DNA from: Lachnospiraceae bacterium
GTDB taxonomy: Bacteria > Bacillota > Clostridia > Lachnospirales > Lachnospiraceae
DNA length: 64,000 bases
Reading direction: 5' to 3'
NCBI GenBank assembly: GCA_902363555.1
Contig: CABJAM010000004.1
Location: 375,778 to 439,777, forward strand
How positions within the stretch are numbered: position 1 is the first letter of the stretch; each line of letters opens with the position of its first letter. Under the pieces are notes generated by a model. The model ran no database searches and was not told where the DNA came from. It saw only the letters and a list, made by a program, of their open reading frames with translations. A program made the position numbers and the translations under genes. Shown in pieces: positions 1 to 11,500 of the stretch.

Positions 1-91
1 AACGACTTACTATCCATTACAAGTTCATAGGGGCACTGGAAACCCTTGAATAATGGATATTTTCTAAGTCACCTATTCCAACTATCCAACA
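1..91 (+). other. Unrelated sequence interrupting topB
   Basis: The topoisomerase frame is good from base 92 onward, but upstream it meets a stop at 65-67 and no longer resembles the family, which continues as VCATDAGREGEL in related ICEs. The segment holds a long hairpin: arms TATCCATTA (11-19) and TAATGGATA (52-60) enclose a second stem, TTCA/TGAA plus GGG/CCC, and TTTTCT follows. This may be the end of an inserted element or intron, or a rearrangement junction. No group II domain V was seen in these bases. Confidence 0.5.
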
Positions 92-1885
92 GACGCCGGA
101 CGCGAGGGCGAGTTAATCTTCCGCAGCGTCTATGAGCTGGCAGGTTGTCAAAAGCCTATGAAAAGGCTCTGGATTTCTTCAATGGAGGATGCCGCCATAA
201 GGGAGGGCTTTGCAAACCTGCGTCCCGGTGCAGATTATGACGGACTTCGGGATGCTGCCCTCTGCCGTGCCAAGGCAGACTGGCTGGTGGGGATCAATGC
301 CACAAGGCTTTTTTCCGTGCTGTATCACCGCACCCTCAACATCGGGCGCGTTATGTCCCCAACGCTGGCGCTCATTGTCCAGCGAGAAGCTGAGATCGAC
401 ACCTTTCAGCCGGTTCCCTTTTATACCGTGGCGCTGGAGCTGCCCGGTCTTACTGTATCCGGGGAGCGCATGGCGGATAAGGCTGCTGCCGAGCAGCTGA
501 AAGAAGCCTGTCAGGGTGCAGCTGTCACAATCAAAAAGGTGGAGTGCAAGGAAAAGTCCGAAAAGCCGCCTGCCCTCTATGACCTGACTACCCTGCAAAG
601 AGATGCCAACCGCCTGCTTGGATTTACAGCCCAGCAGACCCTGGACTATCTGCAAAGCCTGTATGAAAAAAAGCTCTGCACTTACCCCCGTACTGACAGC
701 CGCTATCTGACCGGTGATATGGCAGACAGCCTGCCAGTGCTGGTGAATCTGGTTGCCAGCGCTATGCCGTTTCGCAAAGGGATCGCCATTACCTGTGATC
801 CGCAGACGGTCATCAACGATAAGAAAGTAACTGACCACCACGCAGTAATCCCTACCAGAAATCTCAAGGATGCAGACCTTTCTGCCCTTCCTGCGGGAGA
901 AAAAGCGGTGCTGGAGCTGGTAGCCCTGCGTCTGCTGTGCGCCGTAGCCCAGCCCCATATCTATTCGGAAACCGTTGTGATTGCAGCGTGTGCCGGTGGG
1001 GAGTTTACCGCCAAAGGAAAAACGGTGAAGAACCCCGGATGGAAAGCACTGGAGGACGCTTACCGTGCCAAAATGAAGGATGCAGAGCCGGAAAAAGATG
1101 GTGCAGAGAAAGCCCTGCCGGAGCTGACCGAAGGACAGACCCTTTCGGTTGCTGCTGCAATCGTCAAAGAAGGCAAAAGCAGTCCTCCTCAGCACTTTAC
1201 GGAGGACACCCTATTGTCCGCGATGGAGACTGCCGGAAAAGAGGATATGCCGGAGGATGCCGAGCGAAAAGGTCTGGGGACACCGGCCACTCGTGCCGGT
1301 ATTTTGGAAAAGCTGGTATCTGCCGGTTTTCTGGAACGAAAAAAGAACAGGAAAACGGTGCAGCTTCTCCCTTCCCGCGATGCAGTCTCCCTGATCACAG
1401 TCTTGCCGGAACAGCTGCAATCTCCGCTTCTGACTGCCGAGTGGGAGTACCGCCTGGGAGAGATCGAGCGCGGGCAGCTTGCCCCGGAGGAGTTTCTGGA
1501 CGGGATCAGCACCATGCTGAAAGATCTGGTGGGAACTTATCAGGTCATCAAGGGAACCGAGTACCTGTTCACTCCGCCCCGTGAGGTGGTGGGCAAATGC
1601 CCCCGCTGCGGCGGTGAAGTTGCAGAACTGCAAAAAGGCTTCTTCTGTCAGAACAAAGATTGCAAATTTGCAATCTGGAAAAACAACAAATGGTGGGCTG
1701 CCAAGAAAAAACAGCCGACCAAGGCTGTGGTGTCTGCACTGCTGAAAGATGGCCGTGTCCGTGTGACAGGCCTATATTCGGAGAAAACCGGAAAGACCTA
1801 CGATGCCACTGTGGTTTTGGAGGATGATGGACAGTACGCTAACTTCATGCTGGAATTTGACCAGCGGAAAGGAGGCAGCCGATGA
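92..1885 (+). pseudogene. topB: DNA topoisomerase III, 5'-truncated (ICE topB)
   Basis: Type IA topoisomerase, which relaxes and decatenates single-stranded regions and in ICEs is thought to help transfer or replication. The visible frame begins at DAGREGELIFR, the acidic metal-binding part of the Toprim domain, and runs to the end of the protein. The active-site tyrosine is in CTYPRTDSRYL (TAC at 683-685). A C-terminal zinc ribbon (CPRCGG then FFCQNKDC, about 1597-1665) is followed by a small C-terminal domain. The first part of the Toprim domain, about 110-120 residues in relatives, is missing because bases 1-91 are unrelated. The ATG at 158 lies inside the conserved domain and is not the native start. 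The downstream gene overlaps at ATGA. If the upstream segment is an intron the gene may still work; otherwise it is broken. Confidence 0.75.
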
Positions 1886-2160
1886 AGCTCTCTTTAGCGG
1901 AACGGGAAACCATTCTCCTCTATAACCAGGCAGAACCAATGGCTGAGGTCTACACCCATGATCCCCGTCTGATGGAGAAGCTGGAACTGCTGGCAAAAAA
2001 GCACCCCGACCAGATCACCCGAAAGGACGCCCATAACTTTACCGTCCCCAAGCGGTGTGTATCAGTCAGGGAGCCATATAGCGCAGAACGCCGCAAAGCC
2101 GCCAGTGAGCGTGCGAAAGCCGCCGGATACCAGCCCCCTGTGAGAAAGTCCAGCAGTTAA
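1882..2160 (+). CDS. Small conserved ICE protein, function unknown
   Basis: A 92-residue soluble protein that begins MKLSLAERETILLYNQ and ends in a basic, Ala/Lys/Arg-rich tail (SAERRKAASERAKAAGYQ). Its ATG overlaps the topB stop (ATGA), so translation is probably coupled. No catalytic motif or membrane segment is visible. Proteins of this size and type sit between topB and the CHC2 gene in related conjugative transposons, which suggests an accessory role in transfer. I do not recognise a function. The basic tail would fit nucleic-acid contact, but that is a guess. Confidence 0.7.
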   Translation: MKLSLAERETILLYNQAEPMAEVYTHDPRLMEKLELLAKKHPDQITRKDAHNFTVPKRCVSVREPYSAERRKAASERAKAAGYQPPVRKSSS

Positions 2161-2166
2161 TGGCAC

Positions 2167-5100
2167 ATGGCAGAGAATGTGTTTGAAGCAGTCAAGCAGT
2201 CGGTCAGCACCAGAGAAGCGGCAGAGTTTTACGGGATAAAAGTCAGTCGAACTGGCATGGCCTGCTGTCCCTTTCACGATGATAAGAACCCCAGCATGAA
2301 GCTGAACGAGGAATATTTCTACTGTTTCGGCTGCGGAGCTACTGGCGATGTGATCGACTTTACTGCAAAGCTCTTTGACCTCTCCCCAAAAGAAGCGGCG
2401 GAGAAACTGGCACAGGACTTTGGCCTGATCTATGACAGTCAGGCCCCTCCCCGCAGGAGGTATGTCCGGCAGAAAACCGAGGCACAGCAGTTTCGTGAGG
2501 ATCGGCAGCGGTGTTATCGCATACTGTCCGATTACTACTATCTGCTGAAAAAATGGGAGAGCGACCATTCTCCCCGGACACCGGAGGAAGAACCGCACCC
2601 CCGTTTTGTGGAAGCAATCCAGAAGAAAACCTATGTAGAGTACCTGTTGGACCTTTTTCTTTATGAAAGTGAAGAAGAACAAAAGGCATGGATTGCAGAA
2701 CACACAGCAGAAATCACACACTTGGAAAGGAGATTGAAAATCATGGCTGAGAACAAACCCACCAACCGAGAGCGGCTAAGGGAAATCACAGATGGCATCG
2801 AGCAGGGGATCAAGGAACTGTTTGAGAGTGAAAAGTATATGCGCTATCTGTCCGTCATGTCCCGCTTCCACCGCTATTCGGTAAACAACACCATGCTCAT
2901 CTATATGCAGAAGCCGGACGCTACATTGGTAGCCGGATACAATAAGTGGAAAGACCAGTTTGAGCGTCATGTGAAAAAGGGCGAGCATGGCATTACCATC
3001 ATCGCCCCCACACCGTATAAGAAGAAAATCGAGGAGCAGAAGCTGGACCCGGATACCAAGGCTCCGATTCTGGATAAAGACGGAAAGATCGTCACAGAGG
3101 AAAAAGAAATCGAGATCCCTATGTTCCGTCCGGTCAAGGTTTTTGATGTGAGCCAGACCGACGGGAAACCTTTGCCGGAGCTTGCTTCCTCCCTTTCCGG
3201 CAATGTGCCAAATTATGAGGCATTCATGGAGGCTCTGCGCCGCAGTGCGCCGGTACCAATCACTTTTGAAGCAATGGCCGCCGATACGGACGGCTATTTT
3301 TCTGCCGATCATCAGAAAATTGCCATTCGCCAGGGCATGAGCGAGGTGCAGACGGTTTCGGCCACGGTTCATGAGATTGCCCACAGCAAGCTCCACAATC
3401 AGAAAAAGATTCAGATTGCCAATGACGAGCAATATCAGGAGATCGAGCTGTTTGATAAACCCGGTCTGTTCTCCAATGGGCGGATTGTCCGTGATAATCT
3501 GCCGGAGGGCGTTTATTGCTATGACCTGCGCGGTTCTGACTACGACCCCGGAGAGCCGGTCTGTGTAGAAGAACGAGTGGTTGTAAACCATGCAGGTTCC
3601 GTTCTGCTGACAGATCCGCTGGAGCTGGCGGAAAATGGACGCCTGATGCTGACCGAGGAAGAAGGACTGAATTTTGTTGGCGGCTTTTCTACTCTCGCCC
3701 AGTTTTTGCAGGAACAGAAGAAAGACCGTCACACGGAAGAAGTAGAGGCTGAAAGCATCTCCTATGCAGTCTGCAAATATTTTGGCATCGAGACCGGAGA
3801 AAACAGTTTTGGCTATATTGCCAGCTGGAGTCAGGGCAAGGAACTGAAAGAGCTGAGAGCCAGTTTGGAGACCATCAATAAGACCTCCGGCACTTTGATC
3901 TCTGACATTGAGCGCCACTATAAGGAAATCTGCAAAGAGCGTGGAATTGACCCCAATGCAAAAAAAGAGCCGGAAATGGCGGTTCTTGATGCGGAGGCAA
4001 ACCAGCAGGAGGCTTTGTTTCTAATTGACGATGCCACCTATCTTCATATCCAGCCCTGTGACAGTGGCTGGGACTACACCCTTTACGATGCCGCGTCCAT
4101 GAAAGAGCTGGATGGTGGTCAGCTGGATATGCCAGAGCTTTCCCGCATGAAGGCAGTTCTCCAGATTTGTGATGACAACGATTTGGGCAGAGACTCTGTA
4201 AAATACGCACCGTTGTCCATGATCGAGACTTTGCAGGAAGCTGCCTACCAGCAGATGCAGGCAGAGGCCAGTCAGATGGCCGCTTCTTCCCAGCTGCCGG
4301 AGACACAGGAGCAGGCGCTGGATGAATACCCAACGCCGGATGAGCTGGTCTCCACACCGGATATGCAAGAATACGGCTACTCTTATGACGGGATGCTCCC
4401 TGTTACCAGAGAACGGGCGCTGGAACTGGATGCCGCCGGTTTGACTGTCTATGTGCTGCATGAGGACAATACGGAGAGCATGGTGTTTGACCCACAGGAG
4501 ATCATGGAGCATGGAGGCCTTTTCGGTGTGGACCGCGAGGAATGGGAGAAAAGCCCTCAGTTCCACGAAAAGGTCATGGAGCGTCAGGAACATCAGCAGG
4601 AACGAGAACAGGCATTTCTCTCCCAGAACAGAAACTGCTTTGCCATCTACCAGGTGAGCCGTGACGATCCGCAGAATGTGCGCTTTATGAATCTGGACTG
4701 GTTAGAGTCCCATGATGTTTCCGTAGACCGCAGCAATTATGACCTCATCTACACCGCTCCGCTGAGTGAGTCTGGCACTGTGCCGGAGCAGCTGGAAAAA
4801 CTCTATCAGCAATTCAATCTGGAAAAACCCGTAGACTTTCACAGTTCCTCCATGAGCGTCAGCGACATCGTTGCGATCAAACAGGACGGTAAGGTATCCT
4901 GTCATTACTGCGACAGCGTTGGTTTTACCCAGATCCCCGGATTCCTGCCGGAAAATCCGCTGAAAAATGCAGAGATGGCCGTAGAGGACGATTACGGCAT
5001 GATCGACGGCATCATCAACAATGGTGCAAAAGAGCCTACGGTGGCAGAGCTGGAACAGCAGGCCCGAAGCGGTCAGCCCATTTCCCTGATGGACTTGGCT

Positions 5101-5220
5101 GACGCCGTTCATCGGGAGGAACGGGAAAAGAAAAAATCCGTTGTGGATCAGCTGAAAAGCCAGCCCAAAGCAGAACACAAAAAGACAGCACCCAAAAAGA
5201 GTGCGGAAAGGGAGATTTGA
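2167..5220 (+). CDS. CHC2 zinc-finger / ArdC-like zincin / YodL-DUF4316 fusion protein
   Basis: A 1017-residue multidomain ICE protein. Residues about 1-95 form a primase-type CHC2 zinc finger (CPFHD, then FYCFGCGATGD). From about residue 193 comes an ArdC-like single-strand DNA-binding domain (SVNNTMLIYMQKPDATLVAG) with a zincin protease motif HEIAH near residue 402. Further on are a YodL-like region (about 820-910, starting near CFAIYQVS) and a DUF4316-like C-terminus ending in a Lys-rich tail. ArdC relatives protect incoming plasmid DNA from restriction, and the CHC2 part suggests priming. In many relatives the CHC2 and ArdC/YodL parts are, to my knowledge, separate genes. Here they are one frame, yet a strong ribosome site precedes the ATG at 2743 (residue 193), so both the full fusion and a shorter ArdC-YodL protein may be made. 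The TTRAP gene starts one base after the stop. Confidence 0.85.
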   Translation: MAENVFEAVKQSVSTREAAEFYGIKVSRTGMACCPFHDDKNPSMKLNEEYFYCFGCGATGDVIDFTAKLFDLSPKEAAEKLAQDFGLIYDSQAPPRRRYVRQKTEAQQFREDRQRCYRILSDYYYLLKKWESDHSPRTPEEEPHPRFVEAIQKKTYVEYLLDLFLYESEEEQKAWIAEHTAEITHLERRLKIMAENKPTNRERLREITDGIEQGIKELFESEKYMRYLSVMSRFHRYSVNNTMLIYMQKPDATLVAGYNKWKDQFERHVKKGEHGITIIAPTPYKKKIEEQKLDPDTKAPILDKDGKIVTEEKEIEIPMFRPVKVFDVSQTDGKPLPELASSLSGNVPNYEAFMEALRRSAPVPITFEAMAADTDGYFSADHQKIAIRQGMSEVQTVSATVHEIAHSKLHNQKKIQIANDEQYQEIELFDKPGLFSNGRIVRDNLPEGVYCYDLRGSDYDPGEPVCVEERVVVNHAGSVLLTDPLELAENGRLMLTEEEGLNFVGGFSTLAQFLQEQKKDRHTEEVEAESISYAVCKYFGIETGENSFGYIASWSQGKELKELRASLETINKTSGTLISDIERHYKEICKERGIDPNAKKEPEMAVLDAEANQQEALFLIDDATYLHIQPCDSGWDYTLYDAASMKELDGGQLDMPELSRMKAVLQICDDNDLGRDSVKYAPLSMIETLQEAAYQQMQAEASQMAASSQLPETQEQALDEYPTPDELVSTPDMQEYGYSYDGMLPVTRERALELDAAGLTVYVLHEDNTESMVFDPQEIMEHGGLFGVDREEWEKSPQFHEKVMERQEHQQEREQAFLSQNRNCFAIYQVSRDDPQNVRFMNLDWLESHDVSVDRSNYDLIYTAPLSESGTVPEQLEKLYQQFNLEKPVDFHSSSMSVSDIVAIKQDGKVSCHYCDSVGFTQIPGFLPENPLKNAEMAVEDDYGMIDGIINNGAKEPTVAELEQQARSGQPISLMDLADAVHREEREKKKSVVDQLKSQPKAEHKKTAPKKSAEREI
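2725..2745 (+). promoter_or_regulatory. Internal Shine-Dalgarno and in-frame ATG
   Basis: GGAAAGGAGA at 2725-2734 lies 8 to 9 bases before ATG 2743, which opens MAENKPTNRERLREI in the same frame as the CHC2 part. This is the start expected for a separate ArdC-like gene. It suggests either a recent fusion by loss of a stop or deliberate production of two proteins from one frame. Confidence 0.6.
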
Positions 5221-5221
5221 T

Positions 5222-5437
5222 ATGGGAAACTTTACTTTTGAGGAAATGAACCTGATGTGCATTTACAATACCGGTAGCCGCACCGGGCTGATCGACAGCC
5301 TGCGTGAAATGCGCGGCGAGCTTTCGCCGGAGGAAACGGAACTGAGGGAGCTGACCGACAGTGCCCTTACGAAGCTCTGTGCGATGACCGATGAGGACTT
5401 TGCCCAGCTGGAGTTGTACCCGGATTTTGACCAGTAA
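5222..5437 (+). CDS. Transposon-transfer assisting protein (TTRAP family)
   Basis: A 71-residue acidic protein beginning MGNFTFEEMNLMCIYN and ending LELYPDFDQ. It closely matches the TTRAP family (Pfam PF14203), small proteins carried by clostridial conjugative transposons and named for an assumed role in transfer. The ATG at 5222 follows the stop of the CHC2/ArdC gene by one base, with an AGGGAG ribosome site in the end of that gene, so the two are coupled. A frame extends upstream to 5201, but it lies inside the preceding gene and has no ribosome site. The molecular function is not known. Confidence 0.85.
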   Translation: MGNFTFEEMNLMCIYNTGSRTGLIDSLREMRGELSPEETELRELTDSALTKLCAMTDEDFAQLELYPDFDQ

Positions 5438-5514
5438 ACAGCATAACCGCAGGGATGGGGTGGCAATTTGCCGCTCCACCTTTTACCCCAAAACCGAAAG
5501 GAGGACAGAACACC

Positions 5515-8500
5515 ATGCCAACCAAAGCTGAACTATATGCACAGATGGCGGACAAGGTGGCAACACAGCTCACGGGGAGCTGGCAGGAATGGGCAGGGTT
5601 TCTCACCACTGCTTCCCGTCTTTACAAGTATCCGTTCCATGAACAGCTGATGATCTACGCCCAGCGACCGGACGCCACTGCCTGTGCAGAGTACGATTTG
5701 TGGAATGAAAAGATGGGCCGATATGTAAGGCGCGGTTCCAAGGGGATCGCTCTGGTGGATGATTCCGGGGACAGACCCCGCCTGCGCTATGTCTTTGACA
5801 TTTCCGACACCGGAACCCGTGAACATTCCCGCACACCCTGGCTGTGGCAGCTGGAGGAGCGCCATCTGGATTCCGTGCAGGCCATGCTGGAGCGCACCTA
5901 TGATGTTTCCGGTGATGACCTTGCCGGACAGCTTACCGAGGTAGCCGGAAAACTGGCCGAGGAATACTGGACAGAGCATCAGCAGGACTTTTTCTATATC
6001 GTTGACGGTTCCTTTTTGGAGGAATATGATGAGTATAACATCGGAGTGCAGTTTAAGGCAGCCGCCACCGTCAGCATCACTTACGCTTTGATGTCCCGCT
6101 GCGGACTGGAGCCGGAACGCTACTTCGACCACGAAGATTTCATGGCGATCTTTGATTTCAACACCCCGTCCACCATCGGGGCGCTGGGAACAGCGGTCAG
6201 CCAGATTAACCAGCAGGTGCTGCGGCAGATCGGCGTCACCGTCCGAAATGCAGAGCGCGAAGCCAACCAAGAAAGGAGCAAACAAGATGAACAATCCCAT
6301 GACCTATATCCAGAACGGAGACTATCTGATTCCCGACCTGAAGCTGAGCCAGCAGCCGGAGAAACCCCTGGGCAAGTACGGCAGGATGAGGAAAACCTAC
6401 CTGAAGGAACACCGTCCCATCCTCTACAACCAGATGCTGCTGAGCGAGAAGCTGTACCCGCACCTTCTGGAGATCGACGAGACCGCCCAGAACAGACTGG
6501 AGCAGATGATGCCCCAGCTGGCGAAGGAAGCGGGAGCCACCGAGGAACTGAAAGCCAGCGATCCCATGAAGTGGGTGGGGCTGATGAACACCTGCAAAGC
6601 CCAGGCCGAGGAGATCCTGATGGCGGAGCTTATCAACAGCTGACCCTAAACCTGTTCCTCTCCGAAGCGGAACAGATCCAATCCATAGATGAAGCAGAGA
6701 ATGTAGCGCATACATCCTCTGCTTTTTCTTTTGCCCAAAATGACATCGACCATGTGCTGCGTTTGGGCGGCAATACAGACCGCCAGAGGGAGCGTGTGGT
6801 TGCAGCCTTTGAAAAGCAGAAAACCACCGCTGAGATTGTCGAGATACTGAAAACGCTGTACCACGGCGGCAATGGTCTTGGCAGCGTGAGCGCATGGTAC
6901 GCCGAGGACGGTATCCATCTTTCCCACGGGAAGTCTGTCCGTTATGACCGGTCTGCCCAGGTCATTTCCTGGGAGAGCGCCGCAGAGCGTATCGGGGAAC
7001 TTTTGGAGAGCGGCCAGTTTGCCTCCAATGTGGAGCTTGCAGAAGCGGCAGGCTATGAACGCTCCCTCCTTGCCACAAAGTTCTGGAACTTATATCACGA
7101 TCTCAGCGAGGATGCCAGAGAAGCCGAATATTTGTCCTGCCTGTCAGAGATCAAGGGCAATGGGTTCCCGGAGGAGACCCGCCGCCTGACGGAGCAGCTG
7201 AGTGACCCAGCCTTCCGTCAGACCCTCAAGGAAGAATACGCCGCTTTCTGGACCGCTTATCAGCAGGATCGTGACCTGCTGCGCTTCCACTATCATAAAC
7301 CAAGGGAGATCTGGGAGAACCTGAAGGACCTTGACCTGCCCCGCAGGACTTTTTCTTCAGACCTTTCCCAAGTGCCAACCGTCCAGCACTTCATTACCGA
7401 GGATGAGATCGACGCTGCCATGACCGGCGGCAGCAGTTTTGCCGGAGGAAAAGGCCGCATCTATGCGTTCTTCATGGAAAACCATACGGACAAGGAAAAA
7501 GTGAGATTCCTCAAAGACGAGTATGGCATTGGTGGTCGCTCTCATGCCCTGTCCGGCGCAACACACAGCGGCGAAGATCACGACGGGAAAGGACTGCACT
7601 ATAAAAAGCAGGACTGCCCGGATGTTCACTTGAACTGGGAAAAGGTTGCCAAGCGCATTACCTCTCTTGTCCAGAAAGGCCGCTATCTTACTGAACAGGA
7701 ACAGGCGCAGTATGACAAGATCCAGACTGAAAAGGAACTGGCAGAAGAAGATGCCATCCAAGCCCAGCAGCCGGAGGTGGAGGAAGAAACGCCAAAGCCT
7801 ACCCTTCGGGAGCAGTTTGAGCAGTATAAGCCTGTGGTGACTGCCGCCATTTCCGAGGATGCCGCATACCGCAATGCCTGCGGTCATTCTGACCGTGAAA
7901 ATGCTGTCATCGAGGGCAATGCCGCTGTGCGCCGTGCGGTCCTTGGTTCTAAGGATATGGAGCTGATCCGCCTTTATTCTGATATACCGGAGTTCCGCCA
8001 GCGTCTGCACCGGGAAGTGATCGACGAGACCTATCCAAAGCTCCATGAGCTTCTGCGCCCTCTTTCTCAGGAAGATATTAATACTGCCCTTTGTGCATGG
8101 AACGGCAATATTGAGAGTAAACACGCCGTCGTCCGCTATATGAAAGACCATGCAAGGGAAAAAGATACCGCTGCATGGTTGGCTCAGGAATACGGCAGCA
8201 GTAACAGCCTGTTCGTTGTCCGTGCCGGAAGCCCGGAAGAAACGCAGCTGCCCTGGACGAAGGTACAGCGCCGGATCGCCCAGCTCATTCAGGAGGACCG
8301 GTTCTATACCGAAGAAGAACAGGACCGTTTTGACAACATCGACCCCATCGCCATCCGGGAAGCCCTGGAGGAAAGGGGCATCGTCAACGGACAGGTGGCA
8401 GACCCGGAAAAACTGGACAATGACCCATTTATCCAACAGGTGATGTCAGATGCAGAGCAGATCGCAGCTGCCGAGGCAGAGCAGACTTCCGCGATTTCCA

Positions 8501-11500
8501 TTTCCGATGAGGAATATGATGCCGTTCGCAGTCCAATTCCGCAAAGGACTTCCTATGACCCTGCCGCCCCGGTTTATGCCGTGGGCGATACCGTGTATAT
8601 CGAGGATGACGCCTATCAGATCACCGAGCTGCGGGAGGACACCGTACAGCTTCTGCCCGCCGGTATGGTATATCCCATCTACCGGGCAGAGCGTAAAGAA
8701 CAGTTCGAGCAGTTGCTTCGGGCAGACCGCCGCAATGCTTACTATACCGAGTTTCTTCCCATTGACCCGGACAAGGCAGATCAGGACTTGCGGGATGTAT
8801 TGTCCCATGGACTGATGGATGAAGCAGATAAAAAACAGGTTTCCACGCTGCTGCAATCCGGCAGGAGCAACAGTGAGATTGCCTACTGGCTGAGCAGAGC
8901 CTATTCCGGTGAGATCGAGACCCTGAATCTGGAGACCGGCGATATTGCCGATTACCGTACCACGGCACAGGGCATGGAGCTGGAAGTCCTGGACGCAGAG
9001 GAAAAGCGTCTGGCTGTGCTGTATTTCCGTTGGGATGAAGTTGCGCCTTTGCTGCGCGGGATGTATGCCCGTCAGCTGGATGGCTTTGGACAGGAACAGC
9101 CCCAACCGTCTGTCAAATTCCCGGTCTTCCACTCCGAGACCGTGGCCGTCTATCCGGGAGACAAGAACAATCTGCCTTATGATGTGGTGGTGGAACGGCT
9201 GCATATCGAGGAGCCGGTGCCGCCAGCCCCTGTGACTGAGCCGGAGAAAACCTTTGAGGAAGTGCTGGACGAACACCCGGTTTCCATTCAGGTCAATGGC
9301 CAGTGGCAGACCTTCCCCAATGCCAAAGCTGCCGAGGAAGCCTCCTATGAGGAATACAAGGCCAACCTGCGCCGCAATGCACAAAACTTCCGTATTACCG
9401 ATGAGCATTTGGGCGAAGGCGGTCCGAAAGCCAAGTTCCAGGCAAATATCAATGCCATTCGTTTGCTGAAAGAGTTGGAAGCTGCCGGACAGCAGGCAAG
9501 CCCGGAACAACAGGAAGTCCTATCCCGCTATGTGGGCTGGGGCGGTCTTTCTGATGCCTTTGACCCGGAGAAACCGGCATGGGCTTCCGAGTATGCCCAG
9601 CTGAAAGAGCTGCTGACCCCGGAGGAATATGTCGCCGCCAGAAGCTCCACCCTCAACGCCCATTACACCAGCCCTACGGTCATTCAGGCCATCTATGAAG
9701 CGGTGGGCCGTATGGGATTTGAGACCGGAAATATTCTGGAGCCATCTATGGGTGTGGGCAATTTCTTCGGTATGCTGCCGGAGGAAATGCGAAACAGCCG
9801 TCTGTACGGCGTGGAGCTGGACCCGGTTTCCGGGCACATCGCAAAGCAGCTCTATCCCAAGGCGGACATCACAGTAGGCGGCTTTGAGACCACCGACAGG
9901 CGTGACTTCTTTGACCTTGCCATCGGCAATGTACCTTTCGGTCAGTATCAGGTCAACGACAAAGCCTACAACAAGCTGAACTTTAGTATTCACAACTACT
10001 TTTTCGCCAAAGCACTGGACCAGGTGCGTCCCGGCGGTGTGGTGGCTTTTGTGACTTCCCGCTATACCATGGACGCCAAGGATTCTACCGTGCGCCGCTA
10101 TCTTGCCCAGCGTGCCGAGCTGCTGGGAGCTATCCGTCTGCCTAATGACGCGTTCAAAAAGAATGCCGGTGCCGAGGTGGTATCGGACATCATCTTCCTC
10201 CAAAAGCGGGATCGCCCGCTGGACATTGTGCCGGAATGGACCCAGACCGGACAGACGGAGGACGGGTTTGCCATCAACCGGTATTTTATCGACCACCCGG
10301 AAATGGTGCTGGGCAGACAGGAGCCGGTAAGCACCGCTCATGGTATGGACTACACCGTGAACCCTATCGAGGGACTGGAGCTTTCCGACCAGCTGCATGA
10401 TGCGGTGAAGTATATTCATGGCACTTATCAGGAGGCAGAGCTGCCGGAGCTGGGCGAAGGCGAAGCTATTGACACCTCCATTCCTGCCGACCCCAATGTG
10501 AAGAACTATTCCTATGCCATTGTAGACGGGCAGGTGTACTACCGGGAAAACAGCCGTATGGTGCGCCCTGACCTCAACGCCACCGCAGAAGCCCGCGTGA
10601 AAGGTCTTGTGGGACTGCGTGATTGTGTGCAGGAACTGATCGACCTTCAGATGGATGCAGCGGTTCCGGACAGCACCATTCGGGAGAAGCAGGCGGAACT
10701 GAACAGCCTCTATGACAGCTTTTCTGCCAAATACGGTCTCATCAATGACCGTGCAAACCGTCTGGCATATGCAGACGATTCTTCCTATTACCTGCTCTGT
10801 GCGCTGGAAGTCATCGACGAGGACGGAAAGCTGGAGCGCAAGGCGGATATGTTCACCAAACGGACCATCAAGCCCCATCAGGCGGTGGCTGTGGTGGATA
10901 CGGCAAGTGAAGCGCTGGCGGTGTCCATCTCGGAAAAAGCCTGCGTGGATATGGGCTATATGAGCCAGCTTACCGGAAAAACAAAAGAAGAACTGGCCGG
11001 AGAACTGCAAGGCGTGATCTTCCGTGTACCGGGACAGCTGGAGCAGGACGGATCGCCCCATTATGTGACCGCCGATGAATACCTTTCCGGCAATGTACGC
11101 CGCAAACTGCGTCAGGCGCAGCGGGCGGCACAGCAGGACCCGGTTTATGCAGTCAATGTGGAAGCTCTTACCGCCGCCCAGCCCAAGGACCTGGATGCGT
11201 CGGAGATCGAGGTGCGTTTGGGTGCTACCTGGATCGACAAGGAATATATCCAACAGTTTATGTATGAGACCTTCAACACTCCGTTTTATCTCCAGCGCAG
11301 TATCGAGGTCAACTATTCGTCCTTTACCGCTGAATGGCAGATCAAGGGGAAATCTTCCGTATCTTACAATGATGTGGCAGCCTACACCACCTACGGGACC
11401 AGCCGCGCCAACGCCTACAAGATTCTGGAGGATTCCTTAAACCTGCGGGATGTCCGTATCTATGACACCATAGAGGACGCAGACGGAAAAGAGCGCCGCG

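Noticed and set aside
1..91. Group II intron 3' end
   Set aside because: No domain V pattern (paired GAGCCG...CGGTTC-type hairpin) was visible in the available bases; an intron further upstream cannot be excluded.
2776..3918. 380-codon minus-strand frame opposite the CHC2/ArdC gene
   Set aside because: Antisense shadow of a well-supported multidomain protein; no start signal or domain.
9520..11253. Long open frame on the minus strand (577 codons) opposite the giant helicase gene
   Set aside because: It and several similar ones (7357-8436, 8446-9510, 12283-13680) mirror the codon pattern of the true gene, have no ribosome sites and resemble no known family.
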